From Pseudomonas argentinensis (GTDB lineage Bacteria; Pseudomonadota; Gammaproteobacteria; Pseudomonadales; Pseudomonadaceae): 64,000 bases of DNA. The position numbers were made by a program, and so were the translations under genes. Shown piece by piece: positions 1 to 9,476 of the stretch. How positions within the stretch are numbered: position 1 is the stretch's first letter; each line of letters begins with the position of its first letter. The stretch lies in assembly GCF_001839655.2 (NCBI RefSeq), contig NZ_CP056087.1, positions 1,612,001 to 1,676,000 of the forward strand, in the 5' to 3' direction. Under the pieces are notes generated by a model that saw nothing but the letters and a program-made list of their open reading frames with translations, did not search any database and was not told the DNA's origin.

Positions 1-78
1 GGTGGAATTGGTAGACACGCTACCTTGAGGTGGTAGTGGCCATAGGCTGTAGGGGTTCGAGTCCCCTTCTCGGTACCA
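1..78 (+). tRNA. tRNA-Leu (anticodon GAG), 5' end cut by the window edge
   Basis: The 3' part of a leucine tRNA. The anticodon stem (bases 20-24 with 32-36) encloses a seven-base loop with anticodon GAG at 27-29. An extended variable arm follows, as expected for tRNA-Leu, then a TTCGA-type T loop, the 3' acceptor strand and an encoded CCA at 76-78. The first acceptor bases lie upstream of the window. A tRNA-Leu in front of rimP is the usual Pseudomonas arrangement, from memory of that gene order. Confidence 0.95.
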
Positions 79-90
79 ATTGAACAGAAT

Positions 91-114
91 AGCCCGCTGC
101 ATGCGGGCTTTTCT
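91..114 (+). terminator. Rho-independent terminator after tRNA-Leu
   Basis: A perfect 7-bp GC-rich stem, AGCCCGC (91-97) with GCGGGCT (103-109), has a 5-base loop and is followed by TTTT. It ends the tRNA-Leu transcript just before the next promoter. Confidence 0.85.
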
Positions 115-129
115 GTATCTGGGGATTGG

Positions 130-159
130 TTGACCCGTATGGCGGTTCAGCCGTATAAT
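130..159 (+). promoter_or_regulatory. Near-consensus sigma70 promoter for the metY-like tRNA / rimP operon
   Basis: The -35 is TTGACC (130-135) and the -10 is a perfect TATAAT (154-159), with an 18-base spacer. Transcription would begin about ten bases before the initiator-tRNA-like sequence. This is among the best-matching promoters in the window, so the degenerate tRNA and the rimP-nusA-infB operon behind it are probably transcribed from here. Confidence 0.75.
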
Positions 160-175
160 CCGCTCCCAGTTTTAG

Positions 176-251
<76 letters not shown>

Positions 252-261
252 GTTGTCACTG

Positions 262-285
262 AGCCCCTTTCAAGGGGCTTTTTGT
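262..285 (+). terminator. Terminator hairpin after the metY-like tRNA
   Basis: The stem AGCCCCTT (262-269) with AAGGGGCT (272-279) has a two-base loop followed by a run of T. It separates the tRNA-like sequence from the rimP leader and is the first of two terminator-like hairpins before rimP. Confidence 0.8.
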
Positions 286-305
286 TAGCTGGCAGACAGA
301 TTCTC

Positions 306-349
306 CGCCGTCTGGGCGGTCTTGTAGATGGGCGTTTCGCCCATTTTTT
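306..349 (+). promoter_or_regulatory. rimP leader attenuator (hairpin plus second terminator)
   Basis: A CCGCC...GGCGG hairpin (about 306-320) is followed by the terminator stem ATGGGCG (328-334) and CGCCCAT (338-344), then TTTTT, ending 28 bases before the rimP start. A terminator immediately upstream of the first gene of a NusA-encoding operon fits the described gammaproteobacterial rimP-leader attenuator (established family). Control by NusA level is inference. Confidence 0.65.
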
Positions 350-377
350 ATTTGCACAGCATGCGCGAGGGGTTCAG

Positions 378-836
378 GTGTCGAGCAAGCTAGAACAGTT
401 GCAGGCCTTGGTGGCCCCGGTAGTCGAAGCGCTTGGCTACGAGTGCTGGGGTATCGAGTTCCTGTCTCAGGGGCGGCATTCGCTGCTGCGTATCTACATC
501 GATCATGCCGACGGCATTCTCATCGACGATTGCGAGAAGGTCAGCCGGCAGATCAGCGGCGTTCTCGACGTCGAGGATCCCATCAGTGCGGAGTACACCC
601 TCGAGGTGTCGTCGCCCGGTATGGATCGGCCATTGTTCACGTTGGCCCAGTTCGCCAGTCACGTCGGCGAGCAGGTGAAAATCAAGTTGCGCTCACCATT
701 CGAAGGGCGCCGCAACTTTCAGGGTCTGCTCCGCGGTGTGGAGGAAGAGGACGTGGTGGTGCAGGTGGATGACCACGAGTTTCTTTTGCCGATCGATATG
801 ATCGACAAGGCCAACATTATCCCCCGATTTGATTGA
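378..836 (+). CDS. rimP: Ribosome maturation factor RimP
   Basis: A 152-residue protein needed for late maturation of the 30S subunit. The first 90 residues form the N-terminal alpha/beta domain, with the conserved SSPGMDRPL segment near its end, and the C-terminal SH3-like domain ends [11 protein letters not shown]. The GTG start was chosen because the protein then begins [20 protein letters not shown], as in pseudomonad homologues, and a GAGGGG ribosome binding site lies just upstream. An open frame reaching further upstream runs into the leader terminator. First gene of the rimP-nusA-infB operon. Confidence 0.95.
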   Translation: MSSKLEQLQALVAPVVEALGYECWGIEFLSQGRHSLLRIYIDHADGILIDDCEKVSRQISGVLDVEDPISAEYTLEVSSPGMDRPLFTLAQFASHVGEQVKIKLRSPFEGRRNFQGLLRGVEEEDVVVQVDDHEFLLPIDMIDKANIIPRFD

Positions 837-899
837 GACACGGATCCTGCGGGATCGGAATGTGTCGATCCCAATGGATTGCGAAAGGCGAGGCGTACG

Positions 900-2381
900 A
901 TGAGCAAAGAAGTACTGCTGGTTGTTGAGTCGGTATCCAATGAAAAGGGCGTACCGGCCGCTGTGATTTTCGAGGCGCTGGAGTTGGCGCTGGCCACGGC
1001 GACCAAGAAACGTTTTGAAGATGAAGTCGAACTGCGCGTGGCGATCAACCGTCAGAGTGGTAGCTACGAGACCTTTCGTTGCTGGACCGTGGTCGACGAG
1101 GAAAACTTCGAAGATCCGGCGCACCAGGTAACCACTGACATGCCGCGTGCGGTCGAGGCCAATGCCAAGGTCGGTGACGTGCTCGAGGAGAAGATCGAGT
1201 CCATCGAGTTCGGGCGTATCGCTGCACAGACCGCCAAGCAGGTCATCGTGCAGAAGGTGCGTGAAGCCGAGCGCGCCCAAGTCGTCGAAGCCTACCGCGA
1301 GCGCCTGGGTGAAATCATCGCCGGTACCGTCAAGAAGGTTACCCGCGACAACGTCATCGTCGATCTGGGCGCCAACGCCGAGGCCCTGCTGGCCCGCGAA
1401 GACATCATCCCACGTGAGACCTTCCGTGTCGGCGTGCGCCTGCGTGCGCTGCTCAAGGAAATCCGCACCGAGAACCGCGGCCCTCAGCTGATCCTGTCGC
1501 GTACCGCGCCGGAAATGCTGATCGAGCTGTTCCGCATCGAGGTGCCGGAAATCGCCGAAGGCCTCATCGAGGTCAAGGCCGCCTCCCGTGACCCGGGTTC
1601 GCGCGCCAAGATCGCGGTACGTTCCAAGGACAAGCGTATCGACCCGCAAGGCGCTTGCATCGGCATGCGCGGCTCGCGCGTTCAGGCGGTCTCCGGCGAA
1701 CTGGTCGGCGAGCGTGTGGACATCGTGCTGTGGGACGACAACCCGGCGCAGTTCGTCATCAACGCCATGTCGCCGGCTGAAGTCGCGGCGATCATCGTTG
1801 ACGAAGATGCCCATGCCATGGACATCGCCGTAGGCGAGGACAACCTGGCGCAAGCGATTGGCCGTGGTGGCCAGAACGTGCGCCTGGCCAGTCAGCTGAC
1901 CGGCTGGACGCTGAACGTGATGACCGAAGCGGACATCCAGGCCAAGCAGCAGGCCGAGACCGGCGATATCCTGCAGGGCTTCATCGACGAGTTGGAAGTC
2001 GACGAAGAGCTGGCCCAGGTGCTGGTCGAAGAGGGCTTCACCAGCCTGGAAGAAATCGCCTACGTGCCGATGGAAGAGATGCTCAGCATCGACGGTTTCG
2101 ACGAAGAAATCGTCAACGAACTGCGCTCTCGAGCGAAGGATCGTTTGCTGACCAAGGCCATCGCCACGGAAGAAAAACTGGCAGACGCCCAGCCGGCCGA
2201 AGACCTCCTCGAAGTCGAGGGTATGGACAAAGGCCTGGCGCAGGAACTGGCAGTACGCGGGGTGGTTACCCGTGAAGACCTGGCCGAGCAGTCGATCGAC
2301 GACCTGCTCGACATCGACGGCATCGACCAAGAGCGTGCCGGCAAGCTGATCATGGCCGCCCGAGCCCACTGGTTCGAGTAA
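900..2381 (+). CDS. nusA: Transcription termination/antitermination factor NusA
   Basis: NusA binds RNA polymerase and modulates pausing, termination and antitermination. The 493-residue protein shows the N-terminal polymerase-binding domain, an S1 domain (around residues 135-200), two KH domains with an IGMRGSRVQ loop and an [12 protein letters not shown] loop, and two C-terminal acidic repeats of the gammaproteobacterial type. The ATG giving [17 protein letters not shown] was preferred over an upstream in-frame start because it matches the family N-terminus and has a purine-rich site before it. It follows rimP by 63 bases and precedes infB by 26. Confidence 0.97.
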   Translation: MSKEVLLVVESVSNEKGVPAAVIFEALELALATATKKRFEDEVELRVAINRQSGSYETFRCWTVVDEENFEDPAHQVTTDMPRAVEANAKVGDVLEEKIESIEFGRIAAQTAKQVIVQKVREAERAQVVEAYRERLGEIIAGTVKKVTRDNVIVDLGANAEALLAREDIIPRETFRVGVRLRALLKEIRTENRGPQLILSRTAPEMLIELFRIEVPEIAEGLIEVKAASRDPGSRAKIAVRSKDKRIDPQGACIGMRGSRVQAVSGELVGERVDIVLWDDNPAQFVINAMSPAEVAAIIVDEDAHAMDIAVGEDNLAQAIGRGGQNVRLASQLTGWTLNVMTEADIQAKQQAETGDILQGFIDELEVDEELAQVLVEEGFTSLEEIAYVPMEEMLSIDGFDEEIVNELRSRAKDRLLTKAIATEEKLADAQPAEDLLEVEGMDKGLAQELAVRGVVTREDLAEQSIDDLLDIDGIDQERAGKLIMAARAHWFE

Positions 2382-2407
2382 GTTTTACGGCCTGAGGAGA
2401 GAAGTGC

Positions 2408-4897
2408 ATGACGCAAGTCACGGTGAAAGAACTGGCCCAAGTGGTCGACACACCGGTAGAGCGCCTGCTGCAGCAGATGCGAGAGGCGGGTTTGCCGCAC
2501 AGCAGTGCCGAGCAAGTTGTCACCGATAACGAAAAGCAGGCCCTGCTTGCTCACCTGAAGAGCAGCCACGGCGACAAGAAAGCCGAGGAACCGCGCAAGA
2601 TTACCTTGCAGCGCAAGACCACCAGCACCCTCAAGGTCGCTGGTAGCAAGACCATCAGCGTTGAAGTGCGCAAGAAGAAGACCTTCGTCAAGCGCAGCAA
2701 CGAAGAGATCGAAGCCGAGAAACAGCGCGAGCTCGAAGAGCAGCGTGCTGCGGCGGAAGCTGCTCGCCTGAAGGCCGAGGAAGAAGCCAAGCGCCAGGCC
2801 GAAGAAGAAGCCAAGCGTCAGGCAACTGTAGCGCCGGCCGAGCGTACTGTCGAAGCGGCTGCGGCCCCGGCCGTCGTCGACGCGCCGGTTGCCCCGGTTG
2901 TCGACGAGCGCAAGAAGGAAGAGCCGCGTCGTCCGGACAAGAGCCGTAGCGACGATGCCGATCGCCGTGGGGGCGAGCGCAAGACCACTCAGCACCGCCC
3001 CACCGTCAAGGAAAAGGCGCCTGCTCCGCGTGTCGCGCCGCGTACCATCGACGAAGAGAGCGATGGCTTCCGTCGCGGTGGCCGTGGCAAGTCCAAGCTC
3101 AAGAAGCGCAACCAGCATGGCTTTCAGGCTCCGGCCGGCCCGGTGGTGCGTGAAGTGTCGATCGGCGAGACCATCACCGTGGGCGAACTGGCCCAGCAGA
3201 TGTCGGTGAAGGCTGCTGAAGTCATCAAGTTCATGTTCAAGATGGGCACGCCTGCCACCATCAACCAGGTGCTGGATCAGGAAACCGCTCAGCTGGTCGC
3301 CGAAGAACTGGGCCACAAGGTCAAGCTGGTCAGCGACAACGCGCTCGAAGAGCAGTTGGCCGAGTCCCTGAAGTTCGAAGGCGAGGCGATCTCCCGTGCG
3401 CCGGTGGTGACCGTCATGGGCCACGTCGACCATGGCAAGACCTCGCTGCTCGACTACATCCGTCGTGCCAAGGTGGCGTCCGGCGAAGCCGGTGGTATCA
3501 CCCAGCACATCGGGGCCTACCACGTGGAAACCGAGCGCGGCATGGTGACCTTCCTCGACACCCCGGGTCACGCGGCGTTCACCGCCATGCGTGCCCGTGG
3601 TGCCAAGGCCACCGACATCGTCATTCTCGTGGTGGCGGCCGATGACGGCGTAATGCCGCAGACCCAGGAAGCGGTGCAGCACGCCAAAGCGGCCGGCGTA
3701 CCGATCGTGGTCGCGGTGAACAAGATCGACAAGCCCGATGCCAACCCGGACAACATCAAGAACGGCCTGGCCGCGCTCGACGTGATTCCGGAAGAGTGGG
3801 GCGGCGACGCACCGTACGTGCATGTGTCGGCCAAGATGGGTACCGGCGTGGACGAACTGCTCGAAGCGGTTCTGCTGCAGGCCGAAGTCCTCGAGCTCAA
3901 GGCCATGCCGTCGGCGCCTGGTCGTGGTGTGGTCGTCGAATCGCGCCTGGACAAGGGCCGCGGCCCAGTGGCCACCGTGCTGGTTCAGGACGGTACGCTG
4001 CGTCAGGGCGACATGGTGCTGGTCGGCTCCAACTACGGCCGCATCCGCGCCATGCTGGACGAGAACGGCAAGCCTGTTAAGGAAGCCGGCCCGTCCATCC
4101 CGGTCGAGATTCTCGGCCTGGACGGCACGCCGGAAGCCGGCGACGACATGACCGTCGTGGCCGACGAGAAGAAGGCCCGCGAGGTTGCGCTGTTCCGTCA
4201 GGGCAAGTTCCGCGAAGTGAAACTGGCACGTGCCCACGCCGGCAAGCTGGAAAACATCTTCGAGAGCATGGGCCAGGAAGAGAAGAAGACCCTCAACATC
4301 GTGCTCAAGTCCGATGTGCGTGGTTCTCTCGAGGCACTGCAGGGCTCGCTCAGCACCCTGGGCAACGACGAAGTGCAGGTACGCGTGGTCGGTGGCGGCG
4401 TCGGTGGTATCACCGAGTCCGATGCCAACCTGGCCCTGGCGTCCAATGCCGTGCTGTTCGGCTTCAACGTCCGTGCTGACGCCGGTGCGCGCAAGATCGT
4501 CGAGGCCGAAGGCCTGGACATGCGCTACTACAACGTCATCTACGACATCATCGAGGACGTCAAGAAGGCGCTCACCGGTATGCTCGGCAGCGACGTTCGC
4601 GAGAACATCCTCGGCATCGCCGAAGTGCGCGACGTGTTCCGTTCGCCGAAGTTCGGTGCGGTCGCCGGTTGTATGGTGGTCGAGGGTACGGTCTACCGTA
4701 ACCGTCCGATCCGCGTACTGCGTGACGACGTGGTGATCTTCGAAGGCGAGCTGGAGTCCCTGCGTCGCTTCAAGGACGACATGGCCGAAGTGCGTAATGG
4801 CATGGAGTGCGGTATCGCCGTGAAGAGCTACAACGACGTCAAGGTCGGCGACAAGATCGAAGTGTTCGAGAAAGTCCAGGTGGCTCGCAGCCTGTAA
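2408..4897 (+). CDS. infB: Translation initiation factor IF-2
   Basis: An 829-residue GTPase that delivers initiator tRNA to the 30S P site. A short N-terminal IF2_N domain is followed by a long charged linker rich in Lys, Glu and Ala (about residues 90-250), a second IF2_N region, then the G domain. G-domain motifs: GHVDHGKTS near residue 338, DTPGHAAF, and NKIDKPDA. Domains II-IV follow. A GAGGAGAG ribosome binding site lies just ahead of the ATG. The initiator-tRNA-like sequence upstream places the factor beside its (decayed) substrate gene. Confidence 0.98.
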   Translation: MTQVTVKELAQVVDTPVERLLQQMREAGLPHSSAEQVVTDNEKQALLAHLKSSHGDKKAEEPRKITLQRKTTSTLKVAGSKTISVEVRKKKTFVKRSNEEIEAEKQRELEEQRAAAEAARLKAEEEAKRQAEEEAKRQATVAPAERTVEAAAAPAVVDAPVAPVVDERKKEEPRRPDKSRSDDADRRGGERKTTQHRPTVKEKAPAPRVAPRTIDEESDGFRRGGRGKSKLKKRNQHGFQAPAGPVVREVSIGETITVGELAQQMSVKAAEVIKFMFKMGTPATINQVLDQETAQLVAEELGHKVKLVSDNALEEQLAESLKFEGEAISRAPVVTVMGHVDHGKTSLLDYIRRAKVASGEAGGITQHIGAYHVETERGMVTFLDTPGHAAFTAMRARGAKATDIVILVVAADDGVMPQTQEAVQHAKAAGVPIVVAVNKIDKPDANPDNIKNGLAALDVIPEEWGGDAPYVHVSAKMGTGVDELLEAVLLQAEVLELKAMPSAPGRGVVVESRLDKGRGPVATVLVQDGTLRQGDMVLVGSNYGRIRAMLDENGKPVKEAGPSIPVEILGLDGTPEAGDDMTVVADEKKAREVALFRQGKFREVKLARAHAGKLENIFESMGQEEKKTLNIVLKSDVRGSLEALQGSLSTLGNDEVQVRVVGGGVGGITESDANLALASNAVLFGFNVRADAGARKIVEAEGLDMRYYNVIYDIIEDVKKALTGMLGSDVRENILGIAEVRDVFRSPKFGAVAGCMVVEGTVYRNRPIRVLRDDVVIFEGELESLRRFKDDMAEVRNGMECGIAVKSYNDVKVGDKIEVFEKVQVARSL

Positions 4898-4915
4898 TCG
4901 CGAGTCGCGACACGC

Positions 4916-4950
4916 AACGCCCGGCCCCGCATCTGCGCGGCCGGGCGTTT
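4916..4950 (+). terminator. Strong intercistronic hairpin between infB and rbfA
   Basis: A perfect 11-bp stem (4916-4926 with 4939-4949) starts AACGCCCGGCC and is followed by TT and, a few bases later, CTTTT. It lies inside an otherwise co-directional operon, so it probably acts as a partial terminator or RNA stability element rather than an operon end. Confidence 0.6.
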
Positions 4951-5006
4951 GCCGCTTTTGAGTCCGCTGCTTTTGCAGGCAGCGAGACGAGTGGAAGGTA
5001 GCAACG

Positions 5007-5414
5007 ATGGCAAAAGACTATAGCCGTGCCCAGCGTATCGGCGACCAGATTCAACGCGAATTGGCGCAGCTGATTCGTACCGAAGTCAAAGACCCGCGCC
5101 TGGGTGGCCTGGTCACCGTTACCGCGGTCGATGTCAGCCGTGACGCCAGCCATGCCAAGGTGTTCGTCACCGTCATGGGCGCCGAGCCGCAGGAGGGCTC
5201 CGACCCCATCGCGCAGAGCCTCAAGGTGCTCAACGACGCCAGTGGCTTCCTGCGCATGCAGCTGGGCAAGGCGATGAAGCTGCGCAGCGTGCCGCACCTG
5301 CGTTTCCATTACGACGAAAGCATCGTGCGCGGTGCCCAGTTGTCGGCGCTGATCGAGCGTGCGGTTACCGAGGACAGCAAACACGTCGACAGCGACACCG
5401 AGGCCAAGGAGTAA
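5007..5414 (+). CDS. rbfA: 30S ribosome-binding factor RbfA
   Basis: A 135-residue KH-fold protein that binds the 30S subunit near the 5' end of 16S rRNA and is needed for late maturation and cold adaptation. The sequence shows the typical start [20 protein letters not shown], the [21 protein letters not shown] strand-loop region and the LRFHYDES motif. It is separated from infB by a hairpin and followed four bases later by truB, so the two are probably translated from one message. Confidence 0.96.
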   Translation: MAKDYSRAQRIGDQIQRELAQLIRTEVKDPRLGGLVTVTAVDVSRDASHAKVFVTVMGAEPQEGSDPIAQSLKVLNDASGFLRMQLGKAMKLRSVPHLRFHYDESIVRGAQLSALIERAVTEDSKHVDSDTEAKE

Positions 5415-5418
5415 GCAC

Positions 5419-6336
5419 GTGGCCCAGGTAAAGCGTATTCGTCGCAAGGTCGACGGCATCATCCTGCTCGACAAGCCCAAGGGCTTCAGCTCCAACGCGG
5501 CCTTGCAGAAGGTGCGCTGGCTGCTCAATGCCGAGAAGGCCGGGCACACCGGCAGCCTCGATCCGCTGGCCACCGGCGTGCTGCCGCTGTGCTTCGGCGA
5601 GGCGACCAAGTTCTCCCAGTACCTGCTCGATGCCGACAAGGGCTACGAGACGGTCATGCAGCTGGGCGTCACCACCACCACGGCCGATGCCGAGGGTGAG
5701 GTGATCGAGCGCCGCGAGGTGGATGTCGACGCTGCGGACATCGAGGCGCTGCTGCCGCGTTTTCGCGGTGACATCAGCCAGGTGCCGCCGATGTATTCGG
5801 CGCTCAAGCGCGACGGCCAGCCGTTGTACAAGCTTGCCCGTGCCGGAGAAGTAGTGGAGCGCGAGGCGCGTTCTGTTACTATTGCGCGCCTGGAGTTGCT
5901 GTCCTGCGCTGCCGACCGGGCGAGCCTGGCGGTGGACTGCAGCAAAGGCACCTATATCCGCACGCTGGTCGAGGATATCGGTCACCTGCTGGGCTGCGGC
6001 GCCCATGTCGCCGAGCTGCGCCGTACCAAGGCCGGCCCGTTCGACCTGGCGCAGAGTGTCAGCCTGGATGAATTGCTGCAGGCCCACGAAGAGGGTGGCA
6101 ACGAGGCGATCGATCGCTTCCTGCTTCCCGTGGACAGCGGGCTGAAACATTGGCCGCTGCTGAGCTTCACCGAGCACAGTGCGTTCTACTGGCTGCAAGG
6201 GCAGCCGGTTCGCGCCGCGGACGCGCCGAAGTTCGGCATGGTCCGGGTGCAAGATCACAATGCTCGCTTCATCGGTATCGGTGAAGTGAGCGAAGACGGG
6301 CGCATTGCGCCGCGTCGTCTGATTCGGTCCGCGTGA
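5419..6336 (+). CDS. truB: tRNA pseudouridine(55) synthase TruB
   Basis: A 305-residue enzyme that makes pseudouridine 55 in the T loop of tRNAs. The catalytic region [21 protein letters not shown] holds the conserved aspartate, and a C-terminal PUA-like region follows (about residue 250 onward). The GTG start four bases after the rbfA stop gives [20 protein letters not shown], matching pseudomonad homologues; the longer upstream open frame overlaps rbfA and lacks family similarity. Confidence 0.96.
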   Translation: MAQVKRIRRKVDGIILLDKPKGFSSNAALQKVRWLLNAEKAGHTGSLDPLATGVLPLCFGEATKFSQYLLDADKGYETVMQLGVTTTTADAEGEVIERREVDVDAADIEALLPRFRGDISQVPPMYSALKRDGQPLYKLARAGEVVEREARSVTIARLELLSCAADRASLAVDCSKGTYIRTLVEDIGHLLGCGAHVAELRRTKAGPFDLAQSVSLDELLQAHEEGGNEAIDRFLLPVDSGLKHWPLLSFTEHSAFYWLQGQPVRAADAPKFGMVRVQDHNARFIGIGEVSEDGRIAPRRLIRSA

Positions 6337-6376
6337 CCGTGGCGAGCCGTTTCGGCGGCTCGTAACGAGGGTGGCT

Positions 6377-6438
6377 GTCAATAGGCACGGTCATACCTCC
6401 TTTTAAAACACGGGAAGCGATTCCCGGCCTATTGAGAC
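6377..6438 (+). promoter_or_regulatory. Nested-hairpin leader of rpsO
   Basis: An outer stem, TCAATAGGC (6378-6386) with GCCTATTGA (6427-6435), and an inner stem, CGGGAA (6411-6416) with TTCCCG (6421-6426), lie 38 bases before rpsO. S15 is known to repress its own mRNA by binding structured leaders in several bacteria. That role is inferred here. The outer pairing encloses an AGGAGGT-complement stretch on the opposite strand, not a ribosome binding site on this one. Confidence 0.5.
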
Positions 6439-6475
6439 TGTCCTTGCGACTGTCTCCAGATGAGAGGATGCCCAC

Positions 6476-6745
6476 ATGGCACTCAGCGTTGAAGAAAAAG
6501 CCCAGATCGTTAACGACTACAAGCAAGCCGAAGGCGATACCGGTAGCCCGGAAGTCCAGGTTGCTCTGCTGTCCGCCAACATCAACAAGCTGCAAGGCCA
6601 CTTCAAGGCCAACGGCAAAGACCACCACTCGCGTCGTGGCCTGATCCGCATGGTCAACCAGCGCCGCAAGCTGCTGGACTACCTGAAGGGTAAGGACACC
6701 AGCCGTTACAGCGCCCTGATCGGTCGCCTGGGTCTGCGTCGCTAA
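6476..6745 (+). CDS. rpsO: 30S ribosomal protein S15
   Basis: An 89-residue primary 16S rRNA-binding protein of the small subunit, full length for the family. It carries the conserved [10 protein letters not shown] and [21 protein letters not shown] helices and ends [10 protein letters not shown]. It is separated from truB by a structured leader that may mediate autoregulation, followed by a strong terminator, and then by pnp, the usual neighbour. Confidence 0.98.
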   Translation: MALSVEEKAQIVNDYKQAEGDTGSPEVQVALLSANINKLQGHFKANGKDHHSRRGLIRMVNQRRKLLDYLKGKDTSRYSALIGRLGLRR

Positions 6746-6768
6746 GCAATGCTTAGTCGTCGTTGACT

Positions 6769-6813
6769 GCAAAAGCTGGAAGTGGGCTCGCCCCGCTTCC
6801 AGCTTTTGCTTTT
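6769..6813 (+). terminator. Rho-independent terminator after rpsO
   Basis: A 14-bp perfect stem (6769-6782 with 6796-6809) begins GCAAAAGCTGGAAG and is followed by TTTT. It should end most rpsO transcripts, leaving pnp to a separate promoter or to read-through. Confidence 0.85.
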
Positions 6814-7080
6814 AGGGTGTATTCACGTTTCAGCACTGCCGCGCCGGAGCCAGTTTTGCCGCGAGGTAAGGCATGAGTCGCGAAGTTTGGCTGGCCAAAT
6901 GAGCCGACGAGAAACGCAGCATCGCGGCAAAACTGGCCCGGCCCTGAGGGTTGCGCGGAAAAATCTCGCCATGCGTCGTTGGCGGGCTTGGCAAGGGAAT
7001 ACCATTCCCGGCGCCCTCCGCCTCGCTTGGCGAGATTTTGCGCAGCAACGCGGCTTGTGCTGAAACGTGAACACACCCTA
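6813..7080. mobile_element. MITE-like element with 24-bp terminal inverted repeats
   Basis: The ends, 6813-6836 and 7057-7080, are inverted repeats matching at 23 of 24 positions (TAGGGTGTATTCACGTTTCA on the left). Both outermost dinucleotides are TA, as expected for a TA target duplication of the IS630/mariner type. Inside are further inverted pairs: a 15-bp perfect pair at 6850-6864 and 6922-6936, a TTTGGC/GCCAAA hairpin at 6886-6899, and AATCTCGCCA/TGGCGAGATT. No transposase is encoded; short open frames inside look spurious. It fills most of the rpsO-pnp gap. Confidence 0.65.
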
Positions 7081-7217
7081 CGCTCTACCCGTTTTTTGCA
7101 GCACCGAAGCCCTTTGATGCTTCACCTCTGGACAGCGCCGGGCCGACTCCCGCAGCGATTGCCCACCAATTCGCAAGAACCGTTTCCCCCAAAGGCAACA
7201 GAGAGAAGGAAAACACC

Positions 7218-9323
7218 GTGAACCCGGTAATCAAGAAATTTCAATTCGGTCAGTCGACCGTCACCCTCGAGACTGGCCGTATTGCCCGTCAGGCTTCCGG
7301 CGCCGTGCTGGTCACCGTCGACAACGACGTCACCGTGCTGGTCACCGTGGTGGGCGCCAAGTCCGCCGACCCGAGCAAGGGCTTCTTCCCGCTGTCCGTG
7401 CACTACCAGGAAAAGACCTACGCAGCCGGCAAGATTCCTGGCGGCTTCTTCAAGCGTGAAGCGCGCCCGAGCGAGAAGGAAACCCTGACCTCGCGCCTGA
7501 TCGACCGTCCGATCCGCCCGCTGTTCCCGGAAGGCTTCCAGAACGAAGTGCAGGTTATCTGCACCGTGGTCTCCACCAGCAAGAAGACCGATCCGGACAT
7601 CGCCGCGATGATCGGTACCTCCGCTGCCCTGGCCATCTCCGGCATCCCGTTCGACGGCCCCATCGGCGCTGCGCGCGTTGCCTACCACCCCGAGACCGGC
7701 TACCTGCTGAACCCGAACTACGAGCAGCTCAAGGCGTCGAGCCTGGACATGGTCGTGGCCGGTACCAAAGACGCCGTACTGATGGTCGAATCCGAAGCCA
7801 AGGAACTGACCGAAGACCAGATGCTGGGCGCCGTGCTGTTCGCCCATGACGAATTCCAGGCCGTCATCCAGGCCGTTACCGAACTGGCCGCCGAAGCCGG
7901 CAAGCCGCGTTGGGACTGGCAGGCCGCTGCCGCCAACACCAGCCTGCTGGACGCCATCCGCGCCGAGTTCGGTGCCGCGATTTCCGACGCCTACACCATC
8001 ATCATCAAGCAGGACCGCTACGCGCGCCTGGGCGAGCTGCGCGACCAGGTGGTTGCCAGGTTCTCTGGTGAGGAAGGTCAGCCGAGCGCCGGTGAGGTCA
8101 AAGACGCCTTCGGCGAAATCGAATACCGCACCGTGCGCGAGAACATCGTCAACGGCAAGCCGCGTATCGATGGTCGTGATACCCGTACCGTACGTGGCCT
8201 GAACATCGAAGTCGGTGTGCTGGACAAGACCCACGGCTCGGCCCTGTTCACCCGTGGCGAAACCCAGGCGCTGGTCGTGGCCACCCTCGGTACCGCCCGC
8301 GATGCGCAGCTGCTCGACACCCTCGAAGGCGAGAAGAAAGACCCCTTCATGCTGCACTACAACTTCCCGCCGTACTCGGTGGGCGAGTGTGGTCGCATGG
8401 GCGCCACCGGTCGTCGTGAAATCGGCCACGGCCGCCTGGCCCGTCGTGGCGTTGCCGCCATGCTGCCGAGCGCCGACGAGTTCCCGTACACCATCCGCAT
8501 CGTCTCGGAGATCACCGAGTCCAACGGTTCGTCCTCCATGGCTTCCGTTTGCGGTGCTTCCCTGGCCCTGATGGACGCCGGCGTGCCGATGAAGGCGCCG
8601 GTTGCCGGTATCGCCATGGGTCTGGTCAAGGAAGGCGAGAAGTTCGCCGTGCTGACCGACATCCTCGGTGACGAAGACCACCTGGGCGATATGGACTTCA
8701 AGGTAGCCGGTACCGCCAATGGCGTCACCGCGCTGCAGATGGACATCAAGATCCAGGGCATCACCGAAGAGATCATGGAAATCGCCCTGAACCAGGCCCT
8801 GGAAGCGCGTCTGAACATTCTCGGCCAGATGAACCAGGTGATCGCCCAGTCGCGCAGCGAGCTGTCGGCCAACGCTCCGACCATGCTGGCGATGAAGATC
8901 GACCAGGACAAGATCCGTGACGTCATCGGCAAGGGCGGCGCCACCATCCGCGCCATCTGCGAAGAAACCAAGGCCTCGATCGACATCGAAGACGACGGCT
9001 CGATCAAGATCTTCGGCGAAACCAAGGAAGCCGCCGACGCCGCCAAGCAGCGCGTACTGGCGATCACCGCCGAGGCCGAGATCGGCAAGATCTACGTCGG
9101 CAAGGTCGAGCGCATCGTCGACTTCGGCGCCTTCGTCAACATCCTGCCGGGCAAGGATGGTCTGGTACACATCTCCATGCTCAGCGATGCACGCGTGGAG
9201 AAGGTCACCGACATCCTCAAGGAAGGCCAGGAAGTGGAAGTACTGGTGCTGGACGTGGACAACCGCGGCCGTATCAAGCTGTCCATCAAGGACGTCGCCG
9301 CTGCCAAGGCTTCGGGTGTCTGA
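7218..9323 (+). CDS. pnp: Polyribonucleotide nucleotidyltransferase (PNPase)
   Basis: A 701-residue 3'-to-5' phosphorolytic exoribonuclease of the RNA degradosome. Two RNase PH domains are linked by a helical region. The second carries the [23 protein letters not shown] segment and the [16 protein letters not shown] active-site region. A KH domain ([15 protein letters not shown]) and an S1 domain ([18 protein letters not shown]) follow. A GTG start is preceded by a GAGAGAAGGA ribosome binding site. The 137-base leader after the upstream repeat element may hold the PNPase/RNase III autoregulation site known in other bacteria; I do not see it clearly. Confidence 0.98.
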   Translation: MNPVIKKFQFGQSTVTLETGRIARQASGAVLVTVDNDVTVLVTVVGAKSADPSKGFFPLSVHYQEKTYAAGKIPGGFFKREARPSEKETLTSRLIDRPIRPLFPEGFQNEVQVICTVVSTSKKTDPDIAAMIGTSAALAISGIPFDGPIGAARVAYHPETGYLLNPNYEQLKASSLDMVVAGTKDAVLMVESEAKELTEDQMLGAVLFAHDEFQAVIQAVTELAAEAGKPRWDWQAAAANTSLLDAIRAEFGAAISDAYTIIIKQDRYARLGELRDQVVARFSGEEGQPSAGEVKDAFGEIEYRTVRENIVNGKPRIDGRDTRTVRGLNIEVGVLDKTHGSALFTRGETQALVVATLGTARDAQLLDTLEGEKKDPFMLHYNFPPYSVGECGRMGATGRREIGHGRLARRGVAAMLPSADEFPYTIRIVSEITESNGSSSMASVCGASLALMDAGVPMKAPVAGIAMGLVKEGEKFAVLTDILGDEDHLGDMDFKVAGTANGVTALQMDIKIQGITEEIMEIALNQALEARLNILGQMNQVIAQSRSELSANAPTMLAMKIDQDKIRDVIGKGGATIRAICEETKASIDIEDDGSIKIFGETKEAADAAKQRVLAITAEAEIGKIYVGKVERIVDFGAFVNILPGKDGLVHISMLSDARVEKVTDILKEGQEVEVLVLDVDNRGRIKLSIKDVAAAKASGV

Positions 9324-9352
9324 TCCGGGCTGAAGCCGCCGCGGCTACACGA

Positions 9353-9386
9353 AAGCCAGTCAGGGTGACCTGACTGGCTTTTTTAT
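9353..9386 (+). terminator. Rho-independent terminator after pnp
   Basis: A 12-bp perfect stem, AAGCCAGTCAGG (9353-9364) with CCTGACTGGCTT (9369-9380), has a GTGA tetraloop and a following T-run. It ends the rimP-to-pnp transcription unit. Confidence 0.92.
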
Positions 9387-9476
9387 TGCCTGCCATTCGG
9401 CATGGCCAACCGCGCTCGGCGTTCTGGTGCCTCACCCGGCGGCCGGGTTAAGGTGACGCTTTTGCCGGAGAAACCC

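Noticed and set aside
693..2369. Long minus-strand open frame (558 residues) opposite nusA
   Set aside because: It is the antisense frame of a high-GC gene; the translation is low-information (Asp/His/Val-rich) and lacks a start context or family motifs. The plus-strand NusA is certain.
2060..4237. 725-residue minus-strand frame opposite nusA/infB
   Set aside because: GC-driven shadow of infB with no recognisable domain.
6782..7076. Open frames of 70-107 residues within the rpsO-pnp gap
   Set aside because: They cross the terminator and the inverted-repeat element, and overlap one another on both strands; no ribosome binding sites.
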